Counted from the first letter of the stretch, positions 1-5,251 are shown. The stretch: 5,251 nt of DNA from Acidobacteriaceae bacterium (GCA_031296355.1 JARLFX010000146.1:1-5251); one strand, 5' to 3'. Made by a program: numbers and translations. Notes: generated by a model from the sequence alone, not told the origin.

Positions 1-63
1 GACAGCCTGATTCCGTACCTGCGCCAGGCTCTGGCCGCGCCTCTCGGCAACAATCGCGGTTAA
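1..63 (+). CDS. Possible 3' end of an unidentified gene (20 codons)
   Basis: The first reading frame is open from the window edge to a TAA at 61-63 and would encode a tail ending in APLGNNRG. Its codons mostly end in G or C (AGC, CTG, GCC, CTC, GGC), like the glycoside hydrolase gene at 709. That is the only positive evidence. The third frame is also open, from the edge to a TGA near 140, and contains an ATG at 66, so the choice of frame is uncertain. The fragment is too short to assign a family. It would converge on the minus-strand tRNA. Confidence 0.3.
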   Translation, partial: DSLIPYLRQALAAPLGNNRG

Positions 64-167
64 CAATGGCGATTTACCAGCAGGCTGTGCGTGAGGAAAA
101 TCGCATTGCCCAGAACTTTAGCTGCCCTGGATCTTTTTGAAGGGGATTCAACTCAGCACCCTCGGAT

Positions 168-183
168 GCTGCATGAATGCAGC
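168..183. repeat. Short inverted repeat downstream of tRNA-Asp
   Basis: GCTGCAT and ATGCAGC are perfect 7-base complements separated by only GA. As a hairpin this would form six pairs around a TGAA loop. It lies in the spacer beyond the 3' end of the tRNA, next to the larger inverted repeat at 191-223. No T-run follows on either strand, so it is not a classical intrinsic terminator. Confidence 0.4.
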
Positions 184-190
184 GATCAGT

Positions 191-219
191 GCCATAAACC
201 TCTGTAATCCTTGGGTTTA

Positions 220-223
<4 letters not shown>
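191..223. repeat. Perfect 10-bp inverted repeat spanning the tRNA-Asp CCA end
   Basis: GCCATAAACC (191-200) is the exact reverse complement of GGTTTATGGC (214-223), with a 13-base loop. The right arm contains the discriminator base and encoded CCA of the tRNA (220-223), and the left arm is an inverted copy of that end. On the transcribed (minus) strand the 3' tail of the precursor could therefore fold onto the CCA end. Alternatives are a recombination scar at the tRNA 3' end or chance. A T-run is absent. Confidence 0.6.
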
Positions 224-296
<73 letters not shown>

Positions 297-412
297 GGAT
301 TGTGCTCCGGGTGTGCATAGATGTGCAGGGGATGCAACTATCTACGCAACTTTTCAAGTCTATCGGCTACGCGCTCCGTGGTCAACTCTCGGCCACTCCG
401 CCGTGCTCCGTC

Positions 413-598
413 CTAGTGCTGGTCGCGCATCGCCTTCAGGTCTACACCCCGGCAGATATGGTGCTCCTGCGCCTCTTCCAGCGTAGAAAATTCCTCAGAA
501 ATCTTTACTCTGAGGTAGCACTCCGTACAAATGGATTCTGTCGAATGTCCCGGGCGCACAATAAATGGTTTGAGTGGAAGTCGGGATGGCATCCTCAT
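413..598 (-). CDS. Small Cys/His-containing hypothetical protein (61 aa)
   Basis: The function is unknown. The protein carries CTEC followed 18 residues later by HHIC, a CxxC...HxC arrangement that could bind one metal ion, probably zinc (inference). Between them is a charged, probably helical stretch, STLEEAQE. The N-terminus is basic (MRMPSRLPLKPF) with no signal peptide or membrane segment, so it is probably cytosolic. I recall short proteins of this pattern, with a CxxC followed by a Glu-rich helix and a terminal H-x-C, in Acidobacteriota, but the match rests on memory. The start chosen is the ATG at 598, preceded by a G-run about 6-13 bases upstream. An in-frame ATG at 646 would add 16 less typical residues. 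It is divergent from the glycoside hydrolase at 709 and stops 116 bases short of the tRNA. An overlapping + strand frame at 302-718 has no ribosome site and looks random. Confidence 0.6.
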   Translation of the reverse strand: MRMPSRLPLKPFIVRPGHSTESICTECYLRVKISEEFSTLEEAQEHHICRGVDLKAMRDQH

Positions 599-698
599 GA
601 TGATGCCCCCCCAACGTATCGCTGTCTGTCCCATACCGCACACCATGCCGGATGCCCTTTTGATTCAGCAAGCGTAGGATTTTGTCTGCGCCCAGAGC

Positions 699-703
699 AG
701 GAG
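699..703 (+). promoter_or_regulatory. Ribosome binding site deciding the start at 709
   Basis: AGGAG ends five bases before the ATG at 709, near-ideal spacing. It rules out the in-frame TTG at 682, which would place this site inside the coding region and add nine residues in front of the Tat signal. Confidence 0.85.
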
Positions 704-708
704 ATACG

Positions 709-2025
709 ATGCCCTTGAATCGCCGCCAATTTCTCGCTCACAGCGCCACTGTCGCCGCGCTGGCAACACCTGCCGCACGCCTCCTTGCCGCCACCACACC
801 CCGCCCCAGCCTTCCTTCCGCCGATCCCGCCTGGCTCCGCACCTGGAACGCCGCCCTGGCCACGCTCTCCGGCAACCTGCGCACCCTGCCTCACTACGCC
901 GAACCCGTCCTGATTGAGGGCAGCGTCTATCCCGGCGTCTGGCAGGAGTGCGGACCGCACGAAGGCCTGGTCTACGCCACGCTGCGCCGCTTCACCCAGC
1001 ATCCGGGCGAACCCGCCTCGCCGCTTCGCATCGCGCGCAACAATCACATGGTCTTCTTCTCCGCGCAACGCGAAGACGGCCAACTGCCCGCCGCCGTCAA
1101 GATGAGCGACACCGGCTACGGCCAGATCCAGATGGTGGTTCCCATCGCCGCCACTGCATGGGAACTCTCCCAGCTCGCCCGCGACGAAGAGTTCCTCTCC
1201 CTGGCATATCGCGCCTGCAGCCGCTGGGATGCATGGCTCCGCGCCTATCGCGACACCCGCAAGACCGGCCTGGTCGAAGGCTTCTGCACCTACGACACCG
1301 GCCACGACAACAGTCCGCGCTGGGCCGGCATCCCCAATCGTTGCCCCGATGCCGATGCGCGCAAGTGCCCGCCCATTGCATCCATGCCGCGCCTCTGTCC
1401 CGATCTCTCCGCCACCGTATACGGTGCGCGCCTCGCACTGGCCCAGATGGCCACCGCCCTGGGCAAGCGCAGCGAAGCCGACCGCTGGCGCAACGACGCA
1501 GAGCACATCCGCCGCCTCATCATCCAAAAGCTCTACTCACCGGACGACGCTGCCTTCTACGATCTCGATGCACAAAATAAATTCGTGCGTGTGCGCTCTG
1601 ATGTCATCAGCCGCGTGCTCGGCGAACACGTGCTCAACCTGCACGACGACGCCGACCGCGCCATCTTCGCCGCAGTGTGGCAGCGCCAGCTGCACAACCC
1701 CAGTGCCTTCTGGGCGCCATATCCCTTCACCTCCATCGCGCAGGATGACCCCGCCTTCGTCCGCCCCATTCCCCGCAACAGCTGGGGCGGAGCGTCACAG
1801 GCGCTCACCGCCCTACGCACTCCGCGCTGGATGCCGTTCTACGGAAAGCATGTGGAGATGCGCCGCCTGATGCAGCAATGGTGCGCCGCCATCATCCGCG
1901 ACCACGACTTCCGCCAGCAGATGGACCCGCTCACCGGCGAATTCACGCAGGCCGACCCCGGCGGTTATTCGCCTGCGGCACTGGTTTTTCTGGAGTTCAC
2001 GCGCCGCCTGACTGAGGCAGCGTGA
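709..2025 (+). CDS. Tat-exported (alpha/alpha)6-barrel glycoside hydrolase, MGH1-like/GH63 type
   Basis: This is a 438-residue secreted glycosidase. Residues 1-30 form a twin-arginine signal: NRRQFLA at 4-10, an Ala-rich core, and a likely cut after LLAA (about residue 28). The fold therefore probably reaches the periplasm already folded. The mature part resembles the MGH1-like/GH63 clan (mannosylglycerate hydrolase, YgjK-type glucosidase), retention-free (alpha/alpha)6 barrels that use an Asp/Glu pair. The segment YDTGHDNSPRW (195-205) matches the clan's DNSPRW motif, making Asp200 the candidate acid. WGGASQA (359-365) and TGEF...GGYSPAAL (409-425, Glu411) correspond to the conserved C-terminal region that supplies the base; assigning Glu411 is an inference. 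Substrate cannot be told from sequence. Cys212, Cys220 and Cys230 cluster in an insertion just after the DNSPRW motif. Codons are strongly G/C-ending. It stands alone, divergent from the small gene at 413-598, with no cotranscribed neighbour. Confidence 0.9.
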   Translation: MPLNRRQFLAHSATVAALATPAARLLAATTPRPSLPSADPAWLRTWNAALATLSGNLRTLPHYAEPVLIEGSVYPGVWQECGPHEGLVYATLRRFTQHPGEPASPLRIARNNHMVFFSAQREDGQLPAAVKMSDTGYGQIQMVVPIAATAWELSQLARDEEFLSLAYRACSRWDAWLRAYRDTRKTGLVEGFCTYDTGHDNSPRWAGIPNRCPDADARKCPPIASMPRLCPDLSATVYGARLALAQMATALGKRSEADRWRNDAEHIRRLIIQKLYSPDDAAFYDLDAQNKFVRVRSDVISRVLGEHVLNLHDDADRAIFAAVWQRQLHNPSAFWAPYPFTSIAQDDPAFVRPIPRNSWGGASQALTALRTPRWMPFYGKHVEMRRLMQQWCAAIIRDHDFRQQMDPLTGEFTQADPGGYSPAALVFLEFTRRLTEAA

Positions 2026-2185
2026 AAGAAGAGGTTTTGGTGGCAGCGAGGGACTCATATCGCAATATAAGACTTGAATCATGAATATCTTACGGAATAT
2101 GGTCCACTAAATACCCCCCCAACATACCCCCACTACAAAGTTCCATGGTAGATAGCTACAATTTGATACCGCCATGGCTCATAAA

Positions 2186-2201
2186 GGCAGGTTCGCCTGC
2201 C
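2186..2201. repeat. Perfect 6-bp hairpin with TTCG loop
   Basis: GGCAGG-TTCG-CCTGCC is a perfect stem with a tetraloop. On the minus strand it is followed by TTTAT, so it could be a weak terminator for leftward transcription coming from the CRISPR-repeat region. The short T-run makes this uncertain. On the + strand there is no T-run. Confidence 0.45.
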
Positions 2202-2317
2202 TCCAAATCTCAGCAACTACCACCACCTTATCTATGCTGTGGAGAGAGGTAGTGGTTACGGAAGAAAACGATCCAGTTTTCACGACAAGCAGATGGCGTG
2301 AGGATGGCTGGAGTATT

Positions 2318-2349
2318 GTTTCAATCCACGCGCCAGTAAAGGGCGCGAC
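2318..2349 (-). CRISPR. Solitary type I-C-like CRISPR repeat (32 bp)
   Basis: Read on the minus strand, the unit starts GTCGCGCC and ends GCGTGGATTGAAAC, the hallmark ends of type I-C repeats. The ATTGAAAC end is the crRNA 5' handle. It contains the expected internal dyad CGCGCC-N7-GGCGCG. Its minus-strand translation is VAPFTGAWIET, the peptide well known as a spurious product of translated CRISPR repeats. Only one convincing copy is present. Checking one repeat-plus-spacer distance away on each side gave no real second copy: GTTTC at 2396-2400 begins a very degenerate match, and 2255-2286 shares only the last four bases plus scattered positions. No cas gene lies in the window. It may be an array reduced to one repeat, a repeat carried in by recombination, or a mini-array with only a leader-side unit. 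Confidence 0.75.
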
Positions 2350-2357
2350 GCATAGGG

Positions 2358-2379
2358 CTGGCCGGAACTCGGCCAGTTC
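2358..2379. repeat. Two overlapping, mutually exclusive inverted repeats
   Basis: CTGGCCG (2358-2364) pairs with CGGCCAG (2370-2376) across GAACT. Alternatively GAACT (2365-2369) pairs with AGTTC (2375-2379) across CGGCC. The two stems share bases and cannot coexist. They begin eight bases from the CRISPR repeat, on its leader side when the repeat is read in its usual orientation. No T-run follows. Confidence 0.45.
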
Positions 2380-2542
2380 GACGTACCGATCTAAAGTTTC
2401 TACTCGTCGATGGTCAATGACGCGGTCAGAACTATTGCGCTCCATCATGGACTACCACTTCAAGCTGATTTAGACACATTCAAATTCCAAGTGCAGCAAA
2501 TTTCGTATATGGAGATTCATGGGGGGAGACCGCCGCAACCGT

Positions 2543-2596
2543 GCCGTGGGAAAGTGGGAAACGTTCTTTATTTTCCATTTTTTCCACGGCCTTTTT
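2543..2596 (+). terminator. Strong intrinsic terminator, + strand
   Basis: The 5' arm runs from GCCGTGG (2543-2549) to GGGAAA (2561), and the 3' arm from TTTTCCA (2571) to CCACGGC (2590). They form about 19 pairs, including a perfect 7-bp GC-rich base, a few G-U pairs and one bulge, with a 9-base loop. TTTTT (2592-2596) follows directly. The 5' arm contains a tandem GTGGGAAA duplication (2546-2561). No credible + strand gene precedes it, so it may end an unannotated small RNA or the relic of a lost gene. The distance from the gene ending at 2025 (over 500 bases) argues against it being that gene's own terminator. Confidence 0.75.
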
Positions 2597-2895
2597 CAGG
2601 CATCTCCTGACTAGCCTTGAGGGCAGCTGTGCACTCGGAATTTGACCCGCTTGTCTCCAGGAATTCCCACCGTGTGAACCTGGACTTCGTGCGTAACATG
2701 TTAGGTAAATCACGGGTGACCGGCGGTGCGGCCGTCTCGCGTACACCGAACAGCTTTCCGTTCTCCAATGGATTCCGGGCTATACCTGTTACCGAACTTG
2801 GATGAAGTTTCTGGGATGCTTTGGGATGTGAAAATTTATTGGAGCCCCGACAGTTCTCCCATCTTAGGTTCTGCCCTCATGCAAGCAACTTACGT

Positions 2896-2942
2896 GATGT
2901 CGTAGACATCTATTCCAGCTTGACAGACATTAAAACGGTCTG
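2896..2942 (+). promoter_or_regulatory. Operator-like repeats overlapping the predicted promoter
   Basis: GATGTC-GTA-GACATC (2896-2910) is a perfect dyad. AGACAT recurs at 2904-2909 and 2925-2930, exactly 21 bases apart, two helical turns. CAGAC (2924-2928) and GTCTG (2938-2942) form a second dyad between the -35 and -10 elements. This layout fits a repressor site, perhaps for the RHH-like protein encoded just downstream (inference). Confidence 0.4.
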
Positions 2943-2949
2943 CGAATAT
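2920..2949 (+). promoter_or_regulatory. Predicted sigma-70-type promoter of the gene at 3068
   Basis: A perfect TTGACA (2920-2925) is followed after 18 bases by GAATAT (2944-2949), a weak -10. Transcription would start near 2956, giving a leader of about 110 bases. The -35 element overlaps the repeats described at 2896-2942. The poor -10 match limits confidence. Confidence 0.45.
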
Positions 2950-3057
2950 TAGTGATATCGAACTACAGCAAAACGCAACATTCCCAACTGCATGGATCAT
3001 CAATCCCGTGTGAGACCAGACAGATATATAACAAGTAAATCGTCGCCATTCTCCTCT

Positions 3058-3061
3058 GAGG
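3058..3061 (+). promoter_or_regulatory. Ribosome binding site for the GTG start at 3068
   Basis: GAGG lies six bases before GTG at 3068. The predicted protein has no internal methionine, so this site is the main support for the start. Confidence 0.75.
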
Positions 3062-3067
3062 AAAGCT

Positions 3068-3481
3068 GTGAGCGTTGCTAAGAGCACACCCCGTCCAAAC
3101 AAGTCGAAAGTCAAGAAACCTTCGAATCGAGTTCTTTTGCGAGCCACTCTGGACTCAAAGGGGTCTCTACGGCTTCTGATTGCAATAGGCCAGAAACTTC
3201 AGTTAAAACGCAGCCCAACTGCCGCCCATCTGCTTGCCACCATCCAAAGCAACAACAAACTACAGCCCGAGTTCGCGGCGTTCTATCGCGACCGCTGGCC
3301 AAAGCTGGCGCCACGAAGGATCGACACGGGACAACTGTTAAGCCTACCGCAAGAAGCCGACGACGCGCTGAAGCGCCTCTCATGGGAGATTTTTGCTGAG
3401 GGTAATAAGAGCGAGACACTCCGCGCACTCATCCATTTCTTCGCCGAGCAACACAAGTTGCCGCTGGGAATAGATGAATAA
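3068..3481 (+). CDS. Hypothetical basic protein with ribbon-helix-helix-like C-terminus (137 aa)
   Basis: I do not recognise the family. The first 25 residues are rich in Lys, Arg, Ser and Pro and probably disordered. The middle has two likely helices, LRLLIAIGQKLQL (about 34-46) and AAHLLATIQSNNK (about 52-64), followed by FAAFYRDRWPKLAPRR. The C-terminal part, QLLSLPQEADDALKRL...GNKSETLRALIHFFAEQ (about 89-130), has the pattern of a ribbon-helix-helix DNA-binding domain: a short strand ending in LP, a helix, a turn with an N-cap Ser, and a second helix. A role as a DNA-binding regulator or an orphan antitoxin-like protein is an inference. Start is GTG with GAGG six bases upstream; there is no other Met. 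No toxin-like partner is adjacent. A promoter and operator-like repeats lie upstream, consistent with autoregulation. The stop codon overlaps the palindrome AAAAGCTTTT (3480-3489). Composition is less GC-rich than the 709 gene. Confidence 0.8.
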   Translation: MSVAKSTPRPNKSKVKKPSNRVLLRATLDSKGSLRLLIAIGQKLQLKRSPTAAHLLATIQSNNKLQPEFAAFYRDRWPKLAPRRIDTGQLLSLPQEADDALKRLSWEIFAEGNKSETLRALIHFFAEQHKLPLGIDE

Positions 3482-3601
3482 AAGCTTTTGTCCAAGCGGT
3501 AACTTCCAGAACGCTGGAGCGTCTTAAAATCTCTTATTGTGTCCAGTTCTAGCAGGGTGCACTACACATATAAGACGAGGCTAGCATCGCACTCATGGAT
3601 G

Positions 3602-3623
3602 GTTGCGGACGTGCGGTCCGAAC
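3602..3623 (-). terminator. Hairpin just after the GH16 gene stop
   Basis: Six bases beyond the TAG of the GH16 gene, GTTCGGAC and GTCCGCAAC (minus strand) pair around CGCAC, giving eight pairs with one bulged G. The position fits a terminator or an mRNA 3'-end stabiliser, but no T-run follows. A Rho-independent function is therefore doubtful. Confidence 0.35.
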
Positions 3624-3628
3624 ACAGA

Positions 3629-5251
3629 CTATTGCACGGTAACGGTGACCGTGCCCGTTGCTGTGGTCGAACCCGAAGAGCCAGTTACAGTAATGGTATA
3701 GGTTCCCGGGCTAGTACCGGGACTGGACGATCTACTGCCACCGCCTCCACCGCCACATGCGAGGATACCGCCTGCGAAGGTAACAAGAAGCACCAGCATT
3801 CCAAGTAATGGCTGCCAACTGCGCCGTCGTGACGGGACACCGAAGAGCAAAGCGCAGGCCAAGGCCGCGCTTCCCACGGTATACCACGAAGCTCCGTGGC
3901 GCTTGGGATAGACCAACAAGCTACTGCTCGCGGTTGTGGTGATAATCAAGGTGGCAGATCCTGAGTTGGCACCAGTAATGAGCACCGGGTTCGTCGAGCC
4001 AAAACTCAAAGTGGGAAGGTCTCCGGCGCCGTTAGGGCTGGAAGTGATGATGGCAGTTAGTATTACGCTACCGGTAAAGCCCCCGCTGGGCATCACGGTG
4101 ATTGTTGAGGTGTTTCCGGTTGTATTTCCAGGGACGATGGTGACCGCTGTACCGCTGACTGTGAACGAGGGATTCAACGCAGTCGTAACTGTAACTAAAG
4201 AGACGCCAGTAGTAGAGCTGTAGTTGCCATCGCCCGAGTAACTGACCGTCAGTGTATCGGCCCCAATCGGCAACGATCCGGCGGGTATGTAGATCGTCAC
4301 ACTGCCCCCACTTAGCATTGATATCGCGGAGGAATAACTGCCGCTGGTCAGAGTCACCGAGCCTGTAGGGGCTGTGCCGCCGACTACTCCACTAACATCA
4401 ACATTCACCGTTAACGCCTGATTCGCGGCGATGCTTGAAAAAGATGGCATTACGTTCACCGTTGGCATACTCACCACGCTCTGCCAGACGTGAACCCAGT
4501 CCACATAGAGGTTGATGTCGCTAGCAGTTACACCGGTCAGGTTGCCAGCAGTCCAATTTGGACCCTCTTGACTGCCTAAAATTAAGAAAAAGTCTTGCTG
4601 ATCAAACAAACTATTGTTCGAGCTGGTGGTGGTAGCTGAGCCAACTTCCTGATTGTCGAAATACCAGGTAATTCTCCCCGGTGTACTGCCAGATCCTGGA
4701 ACCCACAGAATCCCGTAAATATGCCAGGCGTTGAAGTCATTGTTGGCCGGAATGGTGAAATTATTGGGGCTGCTGTACCAGGTCTGTGTACTACCGTTCC
4801 AGGTATGAAGTGTGCCGTAATATGTATTAGTCCCGCCCTGGCCCTCGAAGATATCTATTTCGGCGGTATTGGTTGCCTTGAAAATCCCTTGAACGGGTTC
4901 CATCCAAAACGCAGGCCATGCACCGGTTACATTGTCCCATTTCATCCTTGCCTCAAAATATCCATACCGGAATGTCTTTCCGGCGGCTCCGTTACTGGAC
5001 TCTCCTTCAATACTTGTGTCATATAACCCGTTGCTCACACCTGTGGCTTTGTTCCAGTCAAGGTCCAGTACGCCTGATGTAGCAGTAATCTCGGAAGTGG
5101 GTGGTGGTGTTGATTCATACAGGAGTCCGGGATACCAATTGTATGTGCTAGAACTTTTACGACTAGGCGAGATGTTCAATGTGTTGAACTCGTCGTCAAA
5201 CACCATAGTTGTGTAACCCGCCGCCGATGCTTGAGAAGGGGGTGTTGCAGC
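3629..5251 (-). CDS. GH16-family beta-glucanase with Ig-like domains and C-terminal membrane module (5' end outside window)
   Basis: The frame is open to the window edge, so the N-terminus and signal peptide are missing; 540 residues are visible and numbered from the edge. A GH16 catalytic domain occupies about 16-258. FDDEF marks its start, YGYFEARMK is at 96-104, WPAFW at 112-116, the catalytic EIDIFE (nucleophile Glu131, Asp133, acid/base Glu136, the beta-bulge ExDxxE form) at 131-136, and HIYGILW at 177-183. GH16 enzymes with this motif hydrolyse beta-1,3 or mixed beta-glucans and related polymers; the exact substrate is not visible. About 262-356 is an Ig-like repeat (PTGSVTLT...LPIGADTLTVSYSGDGNYSS), and 358-440 a second beta-sandwich-like domain. 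The end holds a hydrophobic helix (458-472), RRR (475-477), a second helix (482-498) ending ILAC, six Gly, a Ser/Pro linker and a beta-prone tail GTYTITV...TVTVTVQ. Two outward-facing ends with an Arg loop inside are predicted. Codons are less GC-biased than the 709 gene. Transcription converges with the gene at 3068. Confidence 0.93.
   Translation of the reverse strand, partial: AATPPSQASAAGYTTMVFDDEFNTLNISPSRKSSSTYNWYPGLLYESTPPPTSEITATSGVLDLDWNKATGVSNGLYDTSIEGESSNGAAGKTFRYGYFEARMKWDNVTGAWPAFWMEPVQGIFKATNTAEIDIFEGQGGTNTYYGTLHTWNGSTQTWYSSPNNFTIPANNDFNAWHIYGILWVPGSGSTPGRITWYFDNQEVGSATTTSSNNSLFDQQDFFLILGSQEGPNWTAGNLTGVTASDINLYVDWVHVWQSVVSMPTVNVMPSFSSIAANQALTVNVDVSGVVGGTAPTGSVTLTSGSYSSAISMLSGGSVTIYIPAGSLPIGADTLTVSYSGDGNYSSTTGVSLVTVTTALNPSFTVSGTAVTIVPGNTTGNTSTITVMPSGGFTGSVILTAIITSSPNGAGDLPTLSFGSTNPVLITGANSGSATLIITTTASSSLLVYPKRHGASWYTVGSAALACALLFGVPSRRRSWQPLLGMLVLLVTFAGGILACGGGGGGSRSSSPGTSPGTYTITVTGSSGSTTATGTVTVTVQ

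Larger units (their letters stand above)
2026..3067. other. Gene-poor region of about 1 kb with structured elements
   Basis: No reading frame here has a ribosome site, a recognisable domain and credible codon use together. 2026-2185 is AT-richer spacer with a C-tract motif (2111-2128) and two CCATGG sites. 2186-2201 is a hairpin, 2318-2349 a lone CRISPR repeat, 2358-2379 overlapping hairpins and 2543-2596 an intrinsic terminator. From 2600 to 2895 I see no element; a frame open at 2617-2805 (+) could be the relic of a decayed gene, but I do not recognise it. 2896-2949 looks like the control region of the gene at 3068. Base composition is clearly less GC-rich than the preceding gene. Confidence 0.6.

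Noticed and set aside
302..718. + strand frame of 138 codons with a GTG start
   Set aside because: No ribosome site, random-looking composition, overlaps the better-supported small gene on the other strand and the start of the 709 gene.
595..1527. Long minus-strand frame of 310 codons opposite the glycoside hydrolase
   Set aside because: It is the antisense shadow of a high-GC gene: Gly/Ala/Val-rich, no domain, no ribosome site, and the + strand gene has clear motifs.
2255..2286. Possible degenerate repeat ending CGAC, 31 bases from the CRISPR repeat
   Set aside because: Only about a third of positions match, near chance; the spacing alone is suggestive.
2396..2424. Possible second, degenerate CRISPR repeat starting GTTTC and containing AATGACGCG
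   Set aside because: Matches are limited to the first five bases and a gapped tail, and the implied spacer of 46 bases is too long for type I-C.
2179..2448. Minus-strand frame of 89 codons containing VAPFTGAWIET
   Set aside because: This peptide is the translation of the CRISPR repeat at 2318-2349, a known source of spurious proteins.
2617..2805. + strand frame of 62 codons and the opposing minus frames at 2480-2768
   Set aside because: No ribosome site or recognisable domain on either strand. At best a gene relic, not annotated as a gene.
3480..3489. Palindrome AAAAGCTTTT over the stop of the 3068 gene
   Set aside because: No loop space for a hairpin and common in sequence; noted only in the gene entry.
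3511..3522. Short dyad ACGC-TGGA-GCGT between the convergent genes
   Set aside because: A four-pair stem without a T-run is too weak to call a terminator.
3539..5216. Several + strand frames (such as 3539-3808, 3936-4223, 4721-5026)
   Set aside because: All are shadows of the GH16 gene on the minus strand, which carries the catalytic motif and domain series.

Overview
The window looks like chromosomal DNA of a soil-type Acidobacteriota, probably class Terriglobia (inference). Three things suggest this. The GH16-family protein ends in a two-helix, Arg-cluster, Cys-polyGly and short beta-tail module that I associate with Acidobacteriota surface proteins. There is a small CxxC/HxC protein of a kind I recall from the same phylum. 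The Tat-exported glycoside hydrolase is strongly GC-biased at third codon positions. No marker gene fixes the taxonomy.

Layout from left to right. Bases 1-63 may hold the last 20 codons of a + strand gene. A complete tRNA-Asp(GTC) with encoded CCA lies on the minus strand at 220-296, and its 3' end sits inside a perfect 10-bp inverted repeat. A small minus-strand Cys/His protein (413-598) is divergent from a Tat-dependent (alpha/alpha)6-barrel glycoside hydrolase of the MGH1-like/GH63 type (709-2025). Bases 2026-3067 contain no convincing gene but several structured elements: a hairpin at 2186-2201, one isolated type I-C-like CRISPR repeat (2318-2349), two mutually exclusive hairpins (2358-2379) and a strong intrinsic terminator on the + strand (2543-2596). 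A predicted promoter with operator-like repeats (2896-2949) then leads to a 137-residue protein with a ribbon-helix-helix-like C-terminus (3068-3481). Convergent to it is a large GH16 endoglucanase-like protein (3629 to beyond 5251, minus strand), whose N-terminus is cut off by the window edge.

The two enzymes are both exported carbohydrate-active enzymes of different fold and probably different substrate. They are not in one operon: they are convergent and about 1.6 kb apart. Base composition and codon use change visibly after about 2030. The MGH1-like gene uses mostly G/C-ending codons, while everything to its right is more balanced. Together with the lone CRISPR repeat, the gene-poor stretch and the orphan RHH-like gene, this suggests that the right part is accessory or remodelled DNA. 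The most unusual items are the solitary CRISPR repeat, the C-terminal module of the GH16 protein, and the RHH-like gene with its repeat-bearing promoter. I see no complete novel multi-gene system.
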